Below are positions 1 to 9,982 of a stretch of DNA of 64,000 nucleotides, one piece after another (position 1 is the stretch's first letter; each line of letters starts with the position of its first letter). The stretch lies in assembly GCF_000333955.1 (NCBI RefSeq), contig NZ_CAPS01000120.1, forward strand, positions 41,718-105,717, in the 5' to 3' direction. Made by a program: the position numbers and the translations under genes. The DNA comes from Rhodococcus sp. AW25M09. GTDB taxonomy: Bacteria; Actinomycetota; Actinomycetes; Mycobacteriales; Mycobacteriaceae. The notes beneath the pieces were generated by a model. It saw nothing but the letters and a program-made list of their open reading frames with translations. It searched no databases and had not been told where the DNA came from.

Positions 1-43
1 ACATCGTTGCGGTTCCGTGACGCGCTGTAGCCGTTCGATCGAC

Positions 44-59
44 TGTGACTTCTGTCACA
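44..59. promoter_or_regulatory. Crp/GlxR (cAMP receptor) binding site upstream of rpf
   Basis: TGTGACTTCTGTCACA is a perfect match to the Crp consensus TGTGA-N6-TCACA. It lies about 200 bases before the riboswitch of the rpf gene. M. tuberculosis rpfA is a known Crp target, so control of rpf by cAMP is the likely meaning. The site is seen directly; the regulation is inferred. Confidence 0.7.
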
Positions 60-69
60 TAACGCTCGG

Positions 70-85
70 GTAACGGATGAGCAAC
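70..85. promoter_or_regulatory. MtrA-like direct repeat upstream of rpf
   Basis: GTAAC, a 6-nt spacer and GCAAC form the direct repeat arrangement described for MtrA, the cell-wall response regulator that controls rpf genes in mycobacteria and corynebacteria. It lies 11 nt after the Crp site. One half deviates from consensus, so this is tentative. Confidence 0.35.
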
Positions 86-261
86 GGACGGGGGTTCATT
101 GCTCGTCAGGTCCGCTAGCTGGGCAGACTCGAGGGACCCGAAAGGGCCACTGAACGAGCTCCGGACGACGCCGCGAAATCGACAGTTACCAAATAGTGAC
201 GTAAGCCGGGAATTTCAGTACGGTCAGCAGCGGCCGGAAAGTTCGGCCGAATTCCGACCCG

Positions 262-1117
<856 letters not shown>

Positions 1118-1150
1118 GAGCCCGAGACGGTTCACCGCTCGTACGAGAAA

Positions 1151-1184
1151 AGCCCCCGACATCCTCGAAGGTGTCGGGGGCTTT
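1151..1184 (+). terminator. Rho-independent terminator after rpfA
   Basis: AGCCCCCGACA and TGTCGGGGGCT form a perfect 11-bp stem with a loop of about 12 nt, followed by TTCTCG. It ends the rpf transcript and can also serve the convergent small gene at 1205-1393. Confidence 0.85.
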
Positions 1185-1204
1185 CTCGTGTTCGAGGGCC
1201 GCGG

Positions 1205-1393
1205 TCAGCGATTGACCACGGTCACCGGATGGGCGTAGGGCAGGTCTTCGACGGGCAGCGGGAACTCCGTGTCCTCGCCGAAGGGCGACAAGCCACCCGA
1301 TCGAGCGGACGAGAGTTCGGTCACCGCGTGGTCACCGCGAGCGGTTTCCGGCCAGCCTGGATCGACATAGGGCTTCTTCGACTTGTTCACCAT
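1205..1393 (-). CDS. Conserved 62-aa hypothetical protein (Rv0863 position)
   Basis: Small hydrophilic protein of 62 aa beginning [15 protein letters not shown]. It is rich in acidic and proline residues and has no signal peptide or membrane segment. It lies divergent from the helicase pair, the same position as the small hypothetical Rv0863 beside Rv0862c/Rv0861c in M. tuberculosis. This suggests a conserved actinobacterial family. No function can be assigned. The ATG at 1393 is preferred over a longer frame that would run into the helicase promoter region. Confidence 0.7.
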   Translation of the reverse strand: MVNKSKKPYVDPGWPETARGDHAVTELSSARSGGLSPFGEDTEFPLPVEDLPYAHPVTVVNR

Positions 1394-1454
1394 GCGCCTA
1401 TTTTGACACCTGCCCTGCGGCGAGCACCAGCCCAGGTCTCTAATCTGATAGACG

Positions 1455-3746
1455 ATGACCGACACGACTGCGCACCGACCCACCGACACGCCCCCTGATC
1501 TGCCTCAGTGGATCGCAGCTCGCTCCGACGCCGAGCTGATCAGGGCCATGTCTCTGCGTCCGGATCTGACCGCGCCGCCGCCCGCCTCCCTGGCCGTTCT
1601 CGCCGGACGGGCCGAGCAGCGCCGGTCGATCCTGCACACCGCGGACACGCTCGACACGCTCGCGCTGACCGTCCTCGAGATCCTCGCCGTCGAAGAGGCC
1701 CACGAGCGCCCTGTCACCCGCGCCGCGCTGCTGGCCGTCGTCGCCAAACGTGCTCCGGCCAAGAGCGTCGACAAGGCGCTCGCTCAGCTCCGTGAGCGGT
1801 TGCTGGTGTGGGGCGATGCGTCCGGGTTCCGAATCAGCGCGACCGCGGCGGACGGCGTTCCGTGGCGTATCGGGCGTGCACTCGATCCGGTGGACACTCT
1901 CACCGAGTCGCACATCACCGCAGCCCTCGCCGCACTCGGCGACGGCGAACGCAATCTGCTCGACACTCTGGCTCGATCGTCGCCGACCGGCCGCACACGA
2001 GACGCAGCACCGGGCACTGCGCCGGACCGACCCGTCCAGAAGCTGCTCGCCGCTGGCCTGCTGATCTGGTTGGACGAGCAAACCGTCGAGCTACCCGTCC
2101 AGGTGGGGCAGATTCTGCGCGGCGAGCCGATGTCCGATCCACGGTCGCTGGCCGAGCCCACACTCACCACCGGCACGCATTCTCTCGCCGACGTCGATGC
2201 CGCTGCCGCCGGCGAGGCACTCGAACTCGGTAGGCACTGTGTCCTGGTCATCGAGGCGCTGTCGAACTCACCTGCCCCGGCTCTCAAGGCCGGCGGTCTC
2301 GGCGTACGCGAGCTACGCAAGATCACCAAGGCCACCGGCCTCGACGACGACCGAGTCGGCATCCTCCTCGAACTACTGGCCGCGGCCCATCTCATCTCGA
2401 GCGGAACACCCGACCCGATACCCGCGTCCGACACCGGCGACGACTACTGGGCACCGACACCTGCGGTGGAGGCCTGGCTCACCGCAGCCCCGGCGGCTCG
2501 CTGGCACACGCTCGCGTCCGCCTGGCTCGAAGTGCCGAGGGCACCGTGGGTCATCGGGATGCGCGACCCCAACGGCAAACCCATCGCCGCCCTGTCCGAG
2601 GAAGTTCGCTCGCCGGCCGCACCCCGGGACCGACGCATGGTCCTCGAACTGCTCGCCGAACTCGGTAGCGGGCACTCGGCACCGCCGGCAGACCTCGCCC
2701 GCGCCCTGGCGTGGCGTCGACCCCGATGGTCCGGACGCTTCGGCGTCACACCCGTCGGACACGTCGTCGCCGAAGCCACCGCGCTCGGCATGGTCGGCCG
2801 CGGGGCGATGTCGACCCCGGGTCGATCCCTGTTGCACGACGGCAATGCCGAGGCCGACATGCGCGCGGCGCTGCCCGAGCCGATCGACTACGTCCTGGTT
2901 CAGGCCGACCTCACGCTGGTGGCACCCGGTCCACTCGAAACGGACCTGCACGATCGGATCGAACTCGTCGCCGACGTCGAATCCGCAGGCGCGGCAACGA
3001 TGTACCGGATCAGCGACACGAGCCTGCGCCGCGCGCTCGATGTGGGATTGACGGCATCGGAGCTGCACTCCCTGTTCGCGACCCACTCGAGGACGCCGGT
3101 TCCGCAGGCCTTGACCTACCTGATCGACGACGTGGCACGTCGACACGGCCGGTTGCGGGCGGGTGTCGCCGCATCGTTCGTCCGCTGCGAGGATCCGGCC
3201 TTGCTGGCCGAGGTGATGGCGTCCCCTGCAGCCGAATCGTTGGCACTTCGAGCCCTGGCCCCGACCGTCGCGATCTCACAGGCCCCACTCGCCGAAGTGC
3301 TCACGGTTCTGGCCGGGGCGGGATTCGCGCCGGCAGGCGAGGACTCGTCCGGCACCATCGTCGATCTGCGCACGCGGGGGTCACGGGTAGCGGCTCGGCG
3401 GCCACGCCAGACCTTCCGCACGCCGGCCGTCCCCACCGAGGAACAGCTGGGTTCGTTGGTGCGTGGGATGCGCGCGGCCGAACGGGCAGCGGGAAGTGGC
3501 GGCGCAGTGGTGCGCACCGACGGCACTCGGGCCAGCAGCACCGCGACGATGACGTTGTTGCAGACCGCGGCCAAGGTCAAGCGCAGCGTCAGTATCGGCT
3601 ACGTCGACGCCCAGGGCGTCGCGAGCCATCGCATCGTCGATCCGATCAGCATCGGCGGCGGCCAACTCGATGCGTTCGACCCCGCCACCGGAGGGGTTCG
3701 GCGGTTCACTCTGCATCGCATCACCTCGGTCGCTCTCGTCGAGTAG
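1455..3746 (+). CDS. Helicase-associated domain protein (Rv0862c family)
   Basis: A 763-aa cytoplasmic protein matching the actinobacterial family encoded next to XPB helicases (Rv0862c in M. tuberculosis). The N-terminal half is helical with winged-helix-like segments (for example residues 30-130). The C-terminal part (about 550-763) carries the helicase C-terminal/XPB-Ssl2 N-like domain seen in this family. There is no Walker motif, so it is not itself an ATPase. It lies 88 bp upstream of the XPB helicase on the same strand and is probably its partner in DNA repair. The transcript may be leaderless: TAATCT lies 8 nt before ATG 1455. Confidence 0.85.
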   Translation: MTDTTAHRPTDTPPDLPQWIAARSDAELIRAMSLRPDLTAPPPASLAVLAGRAEQRRSILHTADTLDTLALTVLEILAVEEAHERPVTRAALLAVVAKRAPAKSVDKALAQLRERLLVWGDASGFRISATAADGVPWRIGRALDPVDTLTESHITAALAALGDGERNLLDTLARSSPTGRTRDAAPGTAPDRPVQKLLAAGLLIWLDEQTVELPVQVGQILRGEPMSDPRSLAEPTLTTGTHSLADVDAAAAGEALELGRHCVLVIEALSNSPAPALKAGGLGVRELRKITKATGLDDDRVGILLELLAAAHLISSGTPDPIPASDTGDDYWAPTPAVEAWLTAAPAARWHTLASAWLEVPRAPWVIGMRDPNGKPIAALSEEVRSPAAPRDRRMVLELLAELGSGHSAPPADLARALAWRRPRWSGRFGVTPVGHVVAEATALGMVGRGAMSTPGRSLLHDGNAEADMRAALPEPIDYVLVQADLTLVAPGPLETDLHDRIELVADVESAGAATMYRISDTSLRRALDVGLTASELHSLFATHSRTPVPQALTYLIDDVARRHGRLRAGVAASFVRCEDPALLAEVMASPAAESLALRALAPTVAISQAPLAEVLTVLAGAGFAPAGEDSSGTIVDLRTRGSRVAARRPRQTFRTPAVPTEEQLGSLVRGMRAAERAAGSGGAVVRTDGTRASSTATMTLLQTAAKVKRSVSIGYVDAQGVASHRIVDPISIGGGQLDAFDPATGGVRRFTLHRITSVALVE

Positions 3747-3834
3747 TCCGGGCTCACGTGCACGCACGCCCCTACCTGTGGACAATGGAGAAGTTGCGCT
3801 CTTTCGGGCGCAGCAGAAGTCTCTAGGAGGAACC

Positions 3835-5490
3835 GTGACCGACGGCCCGCTGATCGTCCAGTCCGACAAAACGCTGTTGCTCGAGATCGATCACGAACTT
3901 GCGGGCGCAGCGCGGGCGGCCATCGCACCGTTCGCGGAGCTCGAACGCGCTCCCGAGCACGTCCACACCTATCGCATCACCCCGCTGGCCCTGTGGAACG
4001 CGCGTGCGGCCGGCCACGACGCCGAGCAGGTGGTCGACGCACTGGTGAATTTCTCCCGATACGCAGTGCCACAGCCGCTGCTGGTCGACATCGTCGACAC
4101 CATGGCTCGATACGGCCGACTGCAGTTGGTCAAGAGCCCGGTCCACGGCCTGGTGCTCATCAGCCTGGACCGCGCCGTGCTCACCGAGGTTATGCGGCAC
4201 AAGAAGATCGCCCCGATGCTCGGCGCCATGGTCGACGAGGACACGGTCATCGTGCATCCGAGCGAACGCGGCCACGTCAAGCAGATGCTGCTCAAGATCG
4301 GCTGGCCCGCCGAAGACCTCGCCGGATACGTCGACGGCGAAGCGCACCCCATCGAACTCGATACCGAGGGCGGCAACTGGACACTGCGCGACTACCAGGA
4401 GATGGCGGCGGATTCGTTCTGGGCGGGCGGCTCGGGCGTCGTCGTACTGCCCTGCGGCGCAGGCAAGACGATGGTCGGCGCAGCCGCAATGGCCAGAGCC
4501 AAGGCGACCACGCTGATTCTGGTCACCAATACGGTCGCAGGCAGACAGTGGAAGCGCGAGCTGATCGCACGTACCTCGCTCACCGAGGAAGAAATCGGCG
4601 AGTATTCGGGAGAGCGCAAAGAGATTCGCCCTGTGACAATCGCCACGTATCAGGTGATCACGCGTCGGACCAAGGGTGAATACAAGCACCTGGAACTGTT
4701 CGATTCCCGCGACTGGGGTCTGGTGATCTACGACGAGGTACACCTGCTCCCGGCTCCGGTGTTCCGCATGACGGCCGATCTGCAGTCGCGTCGTCGCCTC
4801 GGCTTGACGGCAACGCTCGTCCGCGAGGACGGCCGCGAGGGCGACGTGTTCTCGTTGATCGGCCCCAAGCGGTACGACGCCCCGTGGAAGGACATCGAAG
4901 CGCAGGGCTGGATCGCGCCGGCGGAGTGCATCGAGGTTCGCGTCACTCTCACCGACGCCGAGCGCATGTCGTACGCCGTCGCCGAACCCGAGGAGCGCTA
5001 CAAACTGTGCTCGACGGCGCACACGAAGATCGCCGTCGTGAAATCGATCCTGGCGAAGCATCAGGGTGCTCCGACTCTGGTGATCGGTGCGTATCTCGAC
5101 CAGTTGAACGAACTCGGCGAGGCGCTGAACGCTCCGGTCATTCAGGGCTCGACCAAGAACAAGGAACGTGAAGTTCTTTTCGACGCGTTCCGTAAGGGCG
5201 AGATCCAGACGCTCGTGGTGAGCAAGGTCGCGAACTTCTCGATCGACCTTCCGGAAGCGTCTGTGGCAGTGCAGGTGTCGGGAACCTTCGGCTCCAGGCA
5301 GGAAGAGGCGCAGCGTCTGGGCCGACTGCTGCGACCGAAGCACGACGGCGGTCAGGCGCACTTCTACTCGGTGGTCTCGCGCGACACCCTCGACGCCGAG
5401 TACGCCGCGCACCGCCAACGTTTCCTCGCCGAACAGGGTTACGCGTACCGCATCACCGACGCGGACGACTTGCTCGGCCCGGCGATCTGA
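3835..5490 (+). CDS. XPB/ERCC3-type DNA repair helicase (SF2)
   Basis: ATP-dependent 3'-5' DNA helicase of the bacterial XPB family (Rv0861c). The 551-aa protein has an N-terminal DNA-damage-recognition-like region (1-185), then the SF2 core: Walker A PCGAGKT (about residue 205), motif II DEVH, motif III GLTAT, the RED-like motif in LVREDGREGD, and motif VI QRLGRLLRPK. The start is GTG 3835, with a perfect AGGAGG at 3825-3830. An in-frame extension to 3670 would overlap the preceding gene and disagrees with the family length (about 540-550 aa). It is probably co-transcribed with the helicase-associated protein upstream. Confidence 0.95.
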   Translation: MTDGPLIVQSDKTLLLEIDHELAGAARAAIAPFAELERAPEHVHTYRITPLALWNARAAGHDAEQVVDALVNFSRYAVPQPLLVDIVDTMARYGRLQLVKSPVHGLVLISLDRAVLTEVMRHKKIAPMLGAMVDEDTVIVHPSERGHVKQMLLKIGWPAEDLAGYVDGEAHPIELDTEGGNWTLRDYQEMAADSFWAGGSGVVVLPCGAGKTMVGAAAMARAKATTLILVTNTVAGRQWKRELIARTSLTEEEIGEYSGERKEIRPVTIATYQVITRRTKGEYKHLELFDSRDWGLVIYDEVHLLPAPVFRMTADLQSRRRLGLTATLVREDGREGDVFSLIGPKRYDAPWKDIEAQGWIAPAECIEVRVTLTDAERMSYAVAEPEERYKLCSTAHTKIAVVKSILAKHQGAPTLVIGAYLDQLNELGEALNAPVIQGSTKNKEREVLFDAFRKGEIQTLVVSKVANFSIDLPEASVAVQVSGTFGSRQEEAQRLGRLLRPKHDGGQAHFYSVVSRDTLDAEYAAHRQRFLAEQGYAYRITDADDLLGPAI

Positions 5491-5529
5491 GGCTTCGCGT
5501 CCGTATGCCGTCGTGCTAGGAATAGCGGT

Positions 5530-6198
5530 GTGCGCAAGTTCCAGTTCCCCGTAGACGTAGCCCATGCGAAGTCGGTCAACGAGACGTACACCGAGCTTCG
5601 CCGGTTGCGTGTCTCTGCGGCCTTCACCGCGGTCTTCCTGATCGCGCTGGGGGCGTGGTTCATGTGGATCGCCACTGCGTGGTCGTACATCCTCGGTGCG
5701 GTGTTCTTCATCGGGGCAGCGACCTCGCTGTGGGTGATGCTGTGGACGCCGCGGAAGATGGGATCTATCGAATCACGATATGCCGCAGGTGATCTGGTGC
5801 CGACGGTGGTGGCCGAGAAGCTACCGGACGGAGCGCTGCTCCTGGCACTGGTCGACATCGCCAAGCCCGGGGTCGAGGAACCGTACTACGTGCTGATCAC
5901 CCGCCCCGTACGGGCGCTTCCCGGCCACGCCATGGAGCGGGGCGCTCAGGTGCCCGCGGTGTCGATTCTCGCCGATCGTGGCAGAAATACGGGCGGGCGA
6001 ACATGGCAGCTGGTCTCGGCGATGCCCATTGCCTGGGGCACCACCGACCCTGCGGTCCTCGCCCGCGCCACCGACGAGATCACCGATGCCGAGTGGGCGC
6101 TGCTGCATGCCAACATCGGACTGTCGGAGAAAGTCCGCACGGCCAAGAACCAGCAGCTGCTCATCGATCCAGCAGATCTTCCCGACGATCTGCGCTGA
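5530..6198 (+). CDS. DUF3239 family membrane protein
   Basis: A 222-aa protein with two adjacent membrane helices (about residues 32-52 and 55-75) followed by a long soluble domain. The pattern AGDLVPTVVAE and PMPIAWGT matches the DUF3239 family of Corynebacteriales. Function is unknown. It follows the XPB gene by 39 bp and could be read through from it. The start is the second of two overlapping GTG codons (5528/5530). The stop codon is the first base triplet of a tandem repeat (see 6196-6256). Confidence 0.8.
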   Translation: MRKFQFPVDVAHAKSVNETYTELRRLRVSAAFTAVFLIALGAWFMWIATAWSYILGAVFFIGAATSLWVMLWTPRKMGSIESRYAAGDLVPTVVAEKLPDGALLLALVDIAKPGVEEPYYVLITRPVRALPGHAMERGAQVPAVSILADRGRNTGGRTWQLVSAMPIAWGTTDPAVLARATDEITDAEWALLHANIGLSEKVRTAKNQQLLIDPADLPDDLR

Positions 6199-6256
6199 CT
6201 CGAGATCTGCACTGACTCGAGATCTGCACTGACTCACGATCTGCACGGACTCACGC
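6196..6256. repeat. 17-bp tandem repeat copying the stop codon region
   Basis: TGACTCGAGATCTGCAC is present at 6196-6212 and 6213-6229, with a 1-base variant (two changes) at 6230-6246 and a partial copy GGACTCACGC to 6256. The first TGA is the stop of the DUF3239 gene. Because the unit is 17 nt, the three TGAs fall in all three reading frames. The array fills the gap between two convergent genes. Confidence 0.9.
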
Positions 6257-7237
6257 AAGTGCCGGGATGACCTCGCGCTCGAAGAGTTCGATGCCGGAGC
6301 GGTCGTAGGCGGCGTCGGGGAAGTAGAAGATTCCGTACGTCATTCCCTGCTCCTGCAGCGACGTCAGATTCTCGGCGATCTGTTCCGGGGTGCCGACTGC
6401 AGGCATACCGCGGTATGCCTGCAGGGCACCGGCGGCTTTGTCGGCACCCACGAGGTCGGTGAGCCGACTCTCGAGAGCGTGCAGCTTGTCCTCCACCTCG
6501 GCCTCGGTCGCGGCGACGACGACGTTGTAGTTCGCCGAGCGGACGATGGCATGGAAGTCGGTACCCACGGTCGAGCAATGTTCGCGTAGCAGAGCCGACT
6601 TCGCGGCGAAGCCGGCGTGGGTTCCATCGAAATTGGTGTAGTTCGCGTATTTCGCCGCGATCTTCAGCGTCACCTTCTCGCCGCCGCCTGCGATCCACAG
6701 CGGGATACCGCCCTCCTGCAGCGGCAGTGGCCGCACCACGGCACCGTCGATCCGGTAGTACTTGCCGTCCAGAAAGACTTCCCCGGCCGTCCAGGCCTGC
6801 TTGAAGATCTGCACACCCTCGTCGAGCCGGCCCAATCGTTCTCCGGCGGAGGGGAACCCGTAGCCGTAGGCCCGGAACTCGTGCTCGTGCCAGCCGCCGC
6901 CCACGCCCATCTCGACGCGACCGCCGGAAATGATGTCCACTGTGGCAGCAACTTTGGCGAGGTAGGCCGGGTTGCGGTACGCCATCGCCGTGCACATCTG
7001 CCCGAGCCTGATGCGCGAGGTGGTAGCGGCCAGTGCCGACATCAGCGACCACGCCTCGTGCGTCGCTTCGTCGGTCGCGGTGGGAACGGTGTGAAAGTGG
7101 TCGTAGACCCACAGTGATTCCCATGGACCCGACTCGGCGGCGAGCGCGTGATCGCGCAGCACATTCCACTGCCGTGCGGGATCGATACCGACCAGATCCA
7201 GGCGCCAACCCTGTGGAACGAACAATCCGAATCGCAT
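6251..7237 (-). CDS. LLM-class (luciferase-like) F420/FMN-dependent oxidoreductase
   Basis: A 328-aa cytoplasmic TIM-barrel oxidoreductase of the luciferase-like family. Typical features are the N-terminal strand RFGLFVPQG, the SLWVYDHF segment, IRLGQMCTAMAYRNP (flavin phosphate region), DIISGGRVEMGVGGGW, and the C-terminal pattern VGTPEQIAENL. In actinobacteria such proteins mostly use coenzyme F420, but the substrate cannot be told. ATG 7237 fits the family N-terminus; a GTG 9 nt upstream is an alternative. It is divergent from dapC (61-bp gap). Confidence 0.88.
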   Translation of the reverse strand: MRFGLFVPQGWRLDLVGIDPARQWNVLRDHALAAESGPWESLWVYDHFHTVPTATDEATHEAWSLMSALAATTSRIRLGQMCTAMAYRNPAYLAKVAATVDIISGGRVEMGVGGGWHEHEFRAYGYGFPSAGERLGRLDEGVQIFKQAWTAGEVFLDGKYYRIDGAVVRPLPLQEGGIPLWIAGGGEKVTLKIAAKYANYTNFDGTHAGFAAKSALLREHCSTVGTDFHAIVRSANYNVVVAATEAEVEDKLHALESRLTDLVGADKAAGALQAYRGMPAVGTPEQIAENLTSLQEQGMTYGIFYFPDAAYDRSGIELFEREVIPALA

Positions 7238-7286
7238 GACAGGCACAGTACCGATGCAGCGCGAACGACCGGTGGGCTCGGTGAAC

Positions 7287-7292
7287 TACGCT
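7287..7292 (+). promoter_or_regulatory. -10 box of dapC (leaderless start)
   Basis: TACGCT lies exactly 6 nt before ATG 7299, placing the transcript start at the start codon. There is no Shine-Dalgarno. This supports ATG 7299 over upstream starts. Confidence 0.5.
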
Positions 7293-7298
7293 GCAGGG

Positions 7299-8471
7299 AT
7301 GTCCGAGATGCTGCCCTCGCGCACGGTGGCGCGATTGCGCCCGTTCGCATCGACGATCTTCGCCGAGATGACCGCACTGGCCGTCGCCAAGAATGCCGTC
7401 AACCTCGGGCAGGGCTTTCCCGATACCGACGGGCCGCCCGCCATGCTCGAGGCCGCGCGCGAGGCCATCGCGAGCGGACTCAACCAATACTCCCCCGGTC
7501 CTGGCATGCCGGTACTGCGCAACGCCATCGCCGCCGACCGTGAGCGGCGATTCGGGCTGAGCTACGACCCCGACTGTCAGGTACTCGTCACCGTCGGTGC
7601 CACCGAGGCCATCTCGGCGACACTGCTGGGGTTGATCGAGTCGGGTGACGATGTGCTGCTGATCGAACCGTTCTACGACTCCTATGCGGCCGCTATCGCT
7701 CTCGCCGGTGCCACGCGAACCGCGGTGCCCCTGGTTGCCGACGGCACTGGGTGGACCGTCGACACCGACGCACTCGAACGTGCCATCGGGCCGCGAACCC
7801 GCATGCTGATCGTCAACTCCCCGCACAATCCCACCGGTACGGTCTTCGACCGCGCCACCATGGCCCGGATCGCCGACATCGCCGTAACCCACGATCTGCT
7901 CGTGCTCACCGACGAGGTGTACGAGCATCTGACGTTCGACGGCGGGGTACACACTCCGATCGCGACACTGCCGGGCATGTTCGAGCGCACCGTCACCGTG
8001 TCGAGCGCCGCGAAGACCTTCAACGCCACCGGATGGAAGACGGGCTGGGCACTGGGCCCTGCCGAACTGATCGATGCCGTTCGTGCCGCCAAGCAGTTCA
8101 TGACTTTTGTCGGCGGCACGCCCTTTCAACCGGCCGTTGCCTACGCACTCGAGCACGAACAGGCCTGGATCACCGCGATGCGGGACGGCCTGCAACGCAA
8201 GCGGGACACGCTCTCGGCTGCACTGTCCGCCGCCGGAGCGGACGTGAAGTACAGCGCGGGAACCTATTTCGTGTGTGCCGACATCGCCCCGATCGGGCGC
8301 GGTGACGCCTACGAATTCTGCCGTTCTCTCCCGGATCTGGTGGGTGTCGCGGCAGTTCCGGTCACGGCGTTCGTCGACGAGCCGGCACCGTGGAAATCGC
8401 TGGTGCGCTTCGCTTTCTGCAAGCAGGACGAGGTCCTGGCCGATGCCGCCGAGAGGCTGCGGAAATTGTGA
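7299..8471 (+). CDS. dapC: PLP-dependent aminotransferase, DapC-like (N-succinyldiaminopimelate aminotransferase)
   Basis: A fold-type I aminotransferase of 390 aa, clearly similar to M. tuberculosis Rv0858c (DapC), which makes N-succinyl-LL-diaminopimelate for lysine and peptidoglycan. Visible motifs are NLGQGFPDTDG, GATEAI, NSPHNPTG, TDEVYEHLTF, and SSAAKTFNATGWKTGW with the PLP lysine (about residue 234). Kynurenine or methionine aminotransferase activity cannot be excluded, because these enzymes look alike. Its position beside the XPB gene matches the M. tuberculosis order. The stop overlaps the start of the AraC gene (GTGA). Confidence 0.9.
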   Translation: MSEMLPSRTVARLRPFASTIFAEMTALAVAKNAVNLGQGFPDTDGPPAMLEAAREAIASGLNQYSPGPGMPVLRNAIAADRERRFGLSYDPDCQVLVTVGATEAISATLLGLIESGDDVLLIEPFYDSYAAAIALAGATRTAVPLVADGTGWTVDTDALERAIGPRTRMLIVNSPHNPTGTVFDRATMARIADIAVTHDLLVLTDEVYEHLTFDGGVHTPIATLPGMFERTVTVSSAAKTFNATGWKTGWALGPAELIDAVRAAKQFMTFVGGTPFQPAVAYALEHEQAWITAMRDGLQRKRDTLSAALSAAGADVKYSAGTYFVCADIAPIGRGDAYEFCRSLPDLVGVAAVPVTAFVDEPAPWKSLVRFAFCKQDEVLADAAERLRKL

Positions 8472-9487
8472 CTCCGCAGCCGACCATTCCGGCGTATTTC
8501 ATCAGACAGGCCGCCGACCTCGCGGCCAGCGGCGGGGTGGACCTGACCTACCCGTTGTCGATGGCCGGAATCGGAACCTCCATCCTCGACGACCCCACGA
8601 AGCGTCTGACCACCAGGCAGGTCACCGCGTTCACCCAGGCGGTCTGGGCGATGACCGGCGACGAGCTGTTCGGTCTCGCCGCAGTACCGGTGCGGCGCGG
8701 CAGCTTTCGGGTGGTGTGCCAAACACTCATTCACACCGAGAACCTCTGGGCGGCTCTGATCCGGATGTCCGAGACCATGCGGGTGTTGATTCCGGTCCGG
8801 CCCATGACGCTGGACCGAACCGAGGAGTCCACGGTGTTGACGGTGCACGTCACTCCCACGACTCATCTGAGCGACGAAGCAAACGAACTCGCCGAGCGGT
8901 TACTGACCGACTTCCTGTTGATTCTGCTGCACCGATTCGCGGCGTGGCTGATCGGGAACCGGGTCAAACTGCTGTCGGTGCAGCTGCCGTACGCGTTTCC
9001 CGGAGCCGAAGCAGGCAAGATGTACGACTCGATCTTCGGCACCCACGTCGAGTTCGGAACCGACCGCGCGACACTGGAATTCGACAACGCCGTGATGCGG
9101 GCACCGATCGTGCAGACCGAGGAGACTCTGGCCGACTATCTCGCGGAGTCACCCAACCTGTTGTTCTCCTCCAGGGACTACGACAGCACCGCATCGAGCC
9201 AGGTTCGACGGGCACTCGAAACCGGATTCAAAGGTGGCGCACCAGGAACCGATGACATCGCCGCGATGCTCAACATCAGCCCGCCGCACCTACGACGCGT
9301 CCTCCGTCAGGAGGGCACCTCGATCAACCAGCTGCGAGAAGAAGTGCTGCGCGATGCAGCGATATCCGGGCTCAGCCGCGGCGACAGCGTCGACGACATT
9401 TCGACCCGCCTCGGCTTTTCCGAGCCCAGTGCGTTCCGCCGCGCTTTCAAACGCTGGACCGGCCAGACCCCCAGCGCTTACCGGTAG
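8468..9487 (+). CDS. AraC-family transcriptional regulator (arabinose-binding-like N domain)
   Basis: A 339-aa regulator. Residues about 20-205 form the effector domain typical of the OruR/ArgR/VirS group of AraC proteins. The C-terminal ~100 residues hold the double helix-turn-helix: IAAMLNISPPHLRRVLRQEG as the first HTH, then VDDISTRLGFSEPSAFRRAF and FKRWTGQTPSAYR, the AraC signature. The GTG start overlaps the dapC stop by 4 nt, so translation is coupled. Its target is not evident; dapC or the flanking genes are candidates. Confidence 0.92.
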   Translation: MTPQPTIPAYFIRQAADLAASGGVDLTYPLSMAGIGTSILDDPTKRLTTRQVTAFTQAVWAMTGDELFGLAAVPVRRGSFRVVCQTLIHTENLWAALIRMSETMRVLIPVRPMTLDRTEESTVLTVHVTPTTHLSDEANELAERLLTDFLLILLHRFAAWLIGNRVKLLSVQLPYAFPGAEAGKMYDSIFGTHVEFGTDRATLEFDNAVMRAPIVQTEETLADYLAESPNLLFSSRDYDSTASSQVRRALETGFKGGAPGTDDIAAMLNISPPHLRRVLRQEGTSINQLREEVLRDAAISGLSRGDSVDDISTRLGFSEPSAFRRAFKRWTGQTPSAYR

Positions 9488-9498
9488 CAGACCCTTCC

Positions 9499-9924
9499 TC
9501 AGCTGACGCAGAACTCGTTGCCCTCGGGATCAATCATGGTGATCCAGATGCTGCGGCCCTGGTCCCCCCTGTGCAGCACCGACGCACCTCGTCCTTCCAG
9601 CTCCGCGACCACGGTCTCGCGCTCGTCGCCGACCCGGATGTCGAGATGCAACCGGTTCTTCACCGACTTGGGTTCGGCCACCGATTGGAACAGCATTCTG
9701 GGGGAACCGGGCGATTCGGGATCGACGATGGCCGCACCGGCCCGCCACACGAGAACGCCCTCGAAGGTGGTGGTGTCCTCCTCACGGGCATGCCCGGCGG
9801 CGACCATCTCACGAATGAAATCCTCGTTGGAGGGTTCGGGCTGCCAGCCCAGAGTTTGTGCCCACCACGCGGCCAGCGCATGCGGGTCGGCGCTGTCGAT
9901 CACGACCTGAAATCGGTACCCCAT
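9499..9924 (-). CDS. VOC superfamily (glyoxalase-like) protein
   Basis: A 141-aa protein of the vicinal oxygen chelate fold, Glyoxalase_6 type. It has two beta-alpha-beta repeats: GYRFQVVIDSADPHALAAWW at the N-terminus, then KNRLHLDIRVGDE and the closing DPEGNEFCVS signature. These proteins bind a metal or a small ligand; activity is unknown. ATG 9924 is chosen because the VOC domain begins immediately there. It is divergent from alkB with 58 bp between. Confidence 0.85.
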   Translation of the reverse strand: MGYRFQVVIDSADPHALAAWWAQTLGWQPEPSNEDFIREMVAAGHAREEDTTTFEGVLVWRAGAAIVDPESPGSPRMLFQSVAEPKSVKNRLHLDIRVGDERETVVAELEGRGASVLHRGDQGRSIWITMIDPEGNEFCVS

Positions 9925-9954
9925 GGGAAGACGATACCCCCGCGCACTGGAAAT

Positions 9955-9970
9955 GGGAACACCTGTTCGA
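9955..9970. promoter_or_regulatory. Probable LexA (SOS) box in front of alkB
   Basis: GGGAACACCTGTTCGA matches the mycobacterial SOS box TCGAAC-N4-GTTCGA in 10 of 12 fixed positions, with a perfect right half. It touches the -10 box TACAGT (9971-9976). That box is 6 nt before alkB ATG 9983, so bound LexA would block the promoter. The location in front of a DNA-repair gene supports the call. Confidence 0.55.
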
Positions 9971-9982
9971 TACAGTCGATTC

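Noticed and set aside
1..43. Possible gene end at the left edge
   Set aside because: No open frame reaches the edge with coding character; nothing can be supported.
3823..5565. A 580-codon open frame on the minus strand
   Set aside because: Shadow of the XPB helicase gene; composition is typical of antisense frames and the plus frame carries all helicase motifs.
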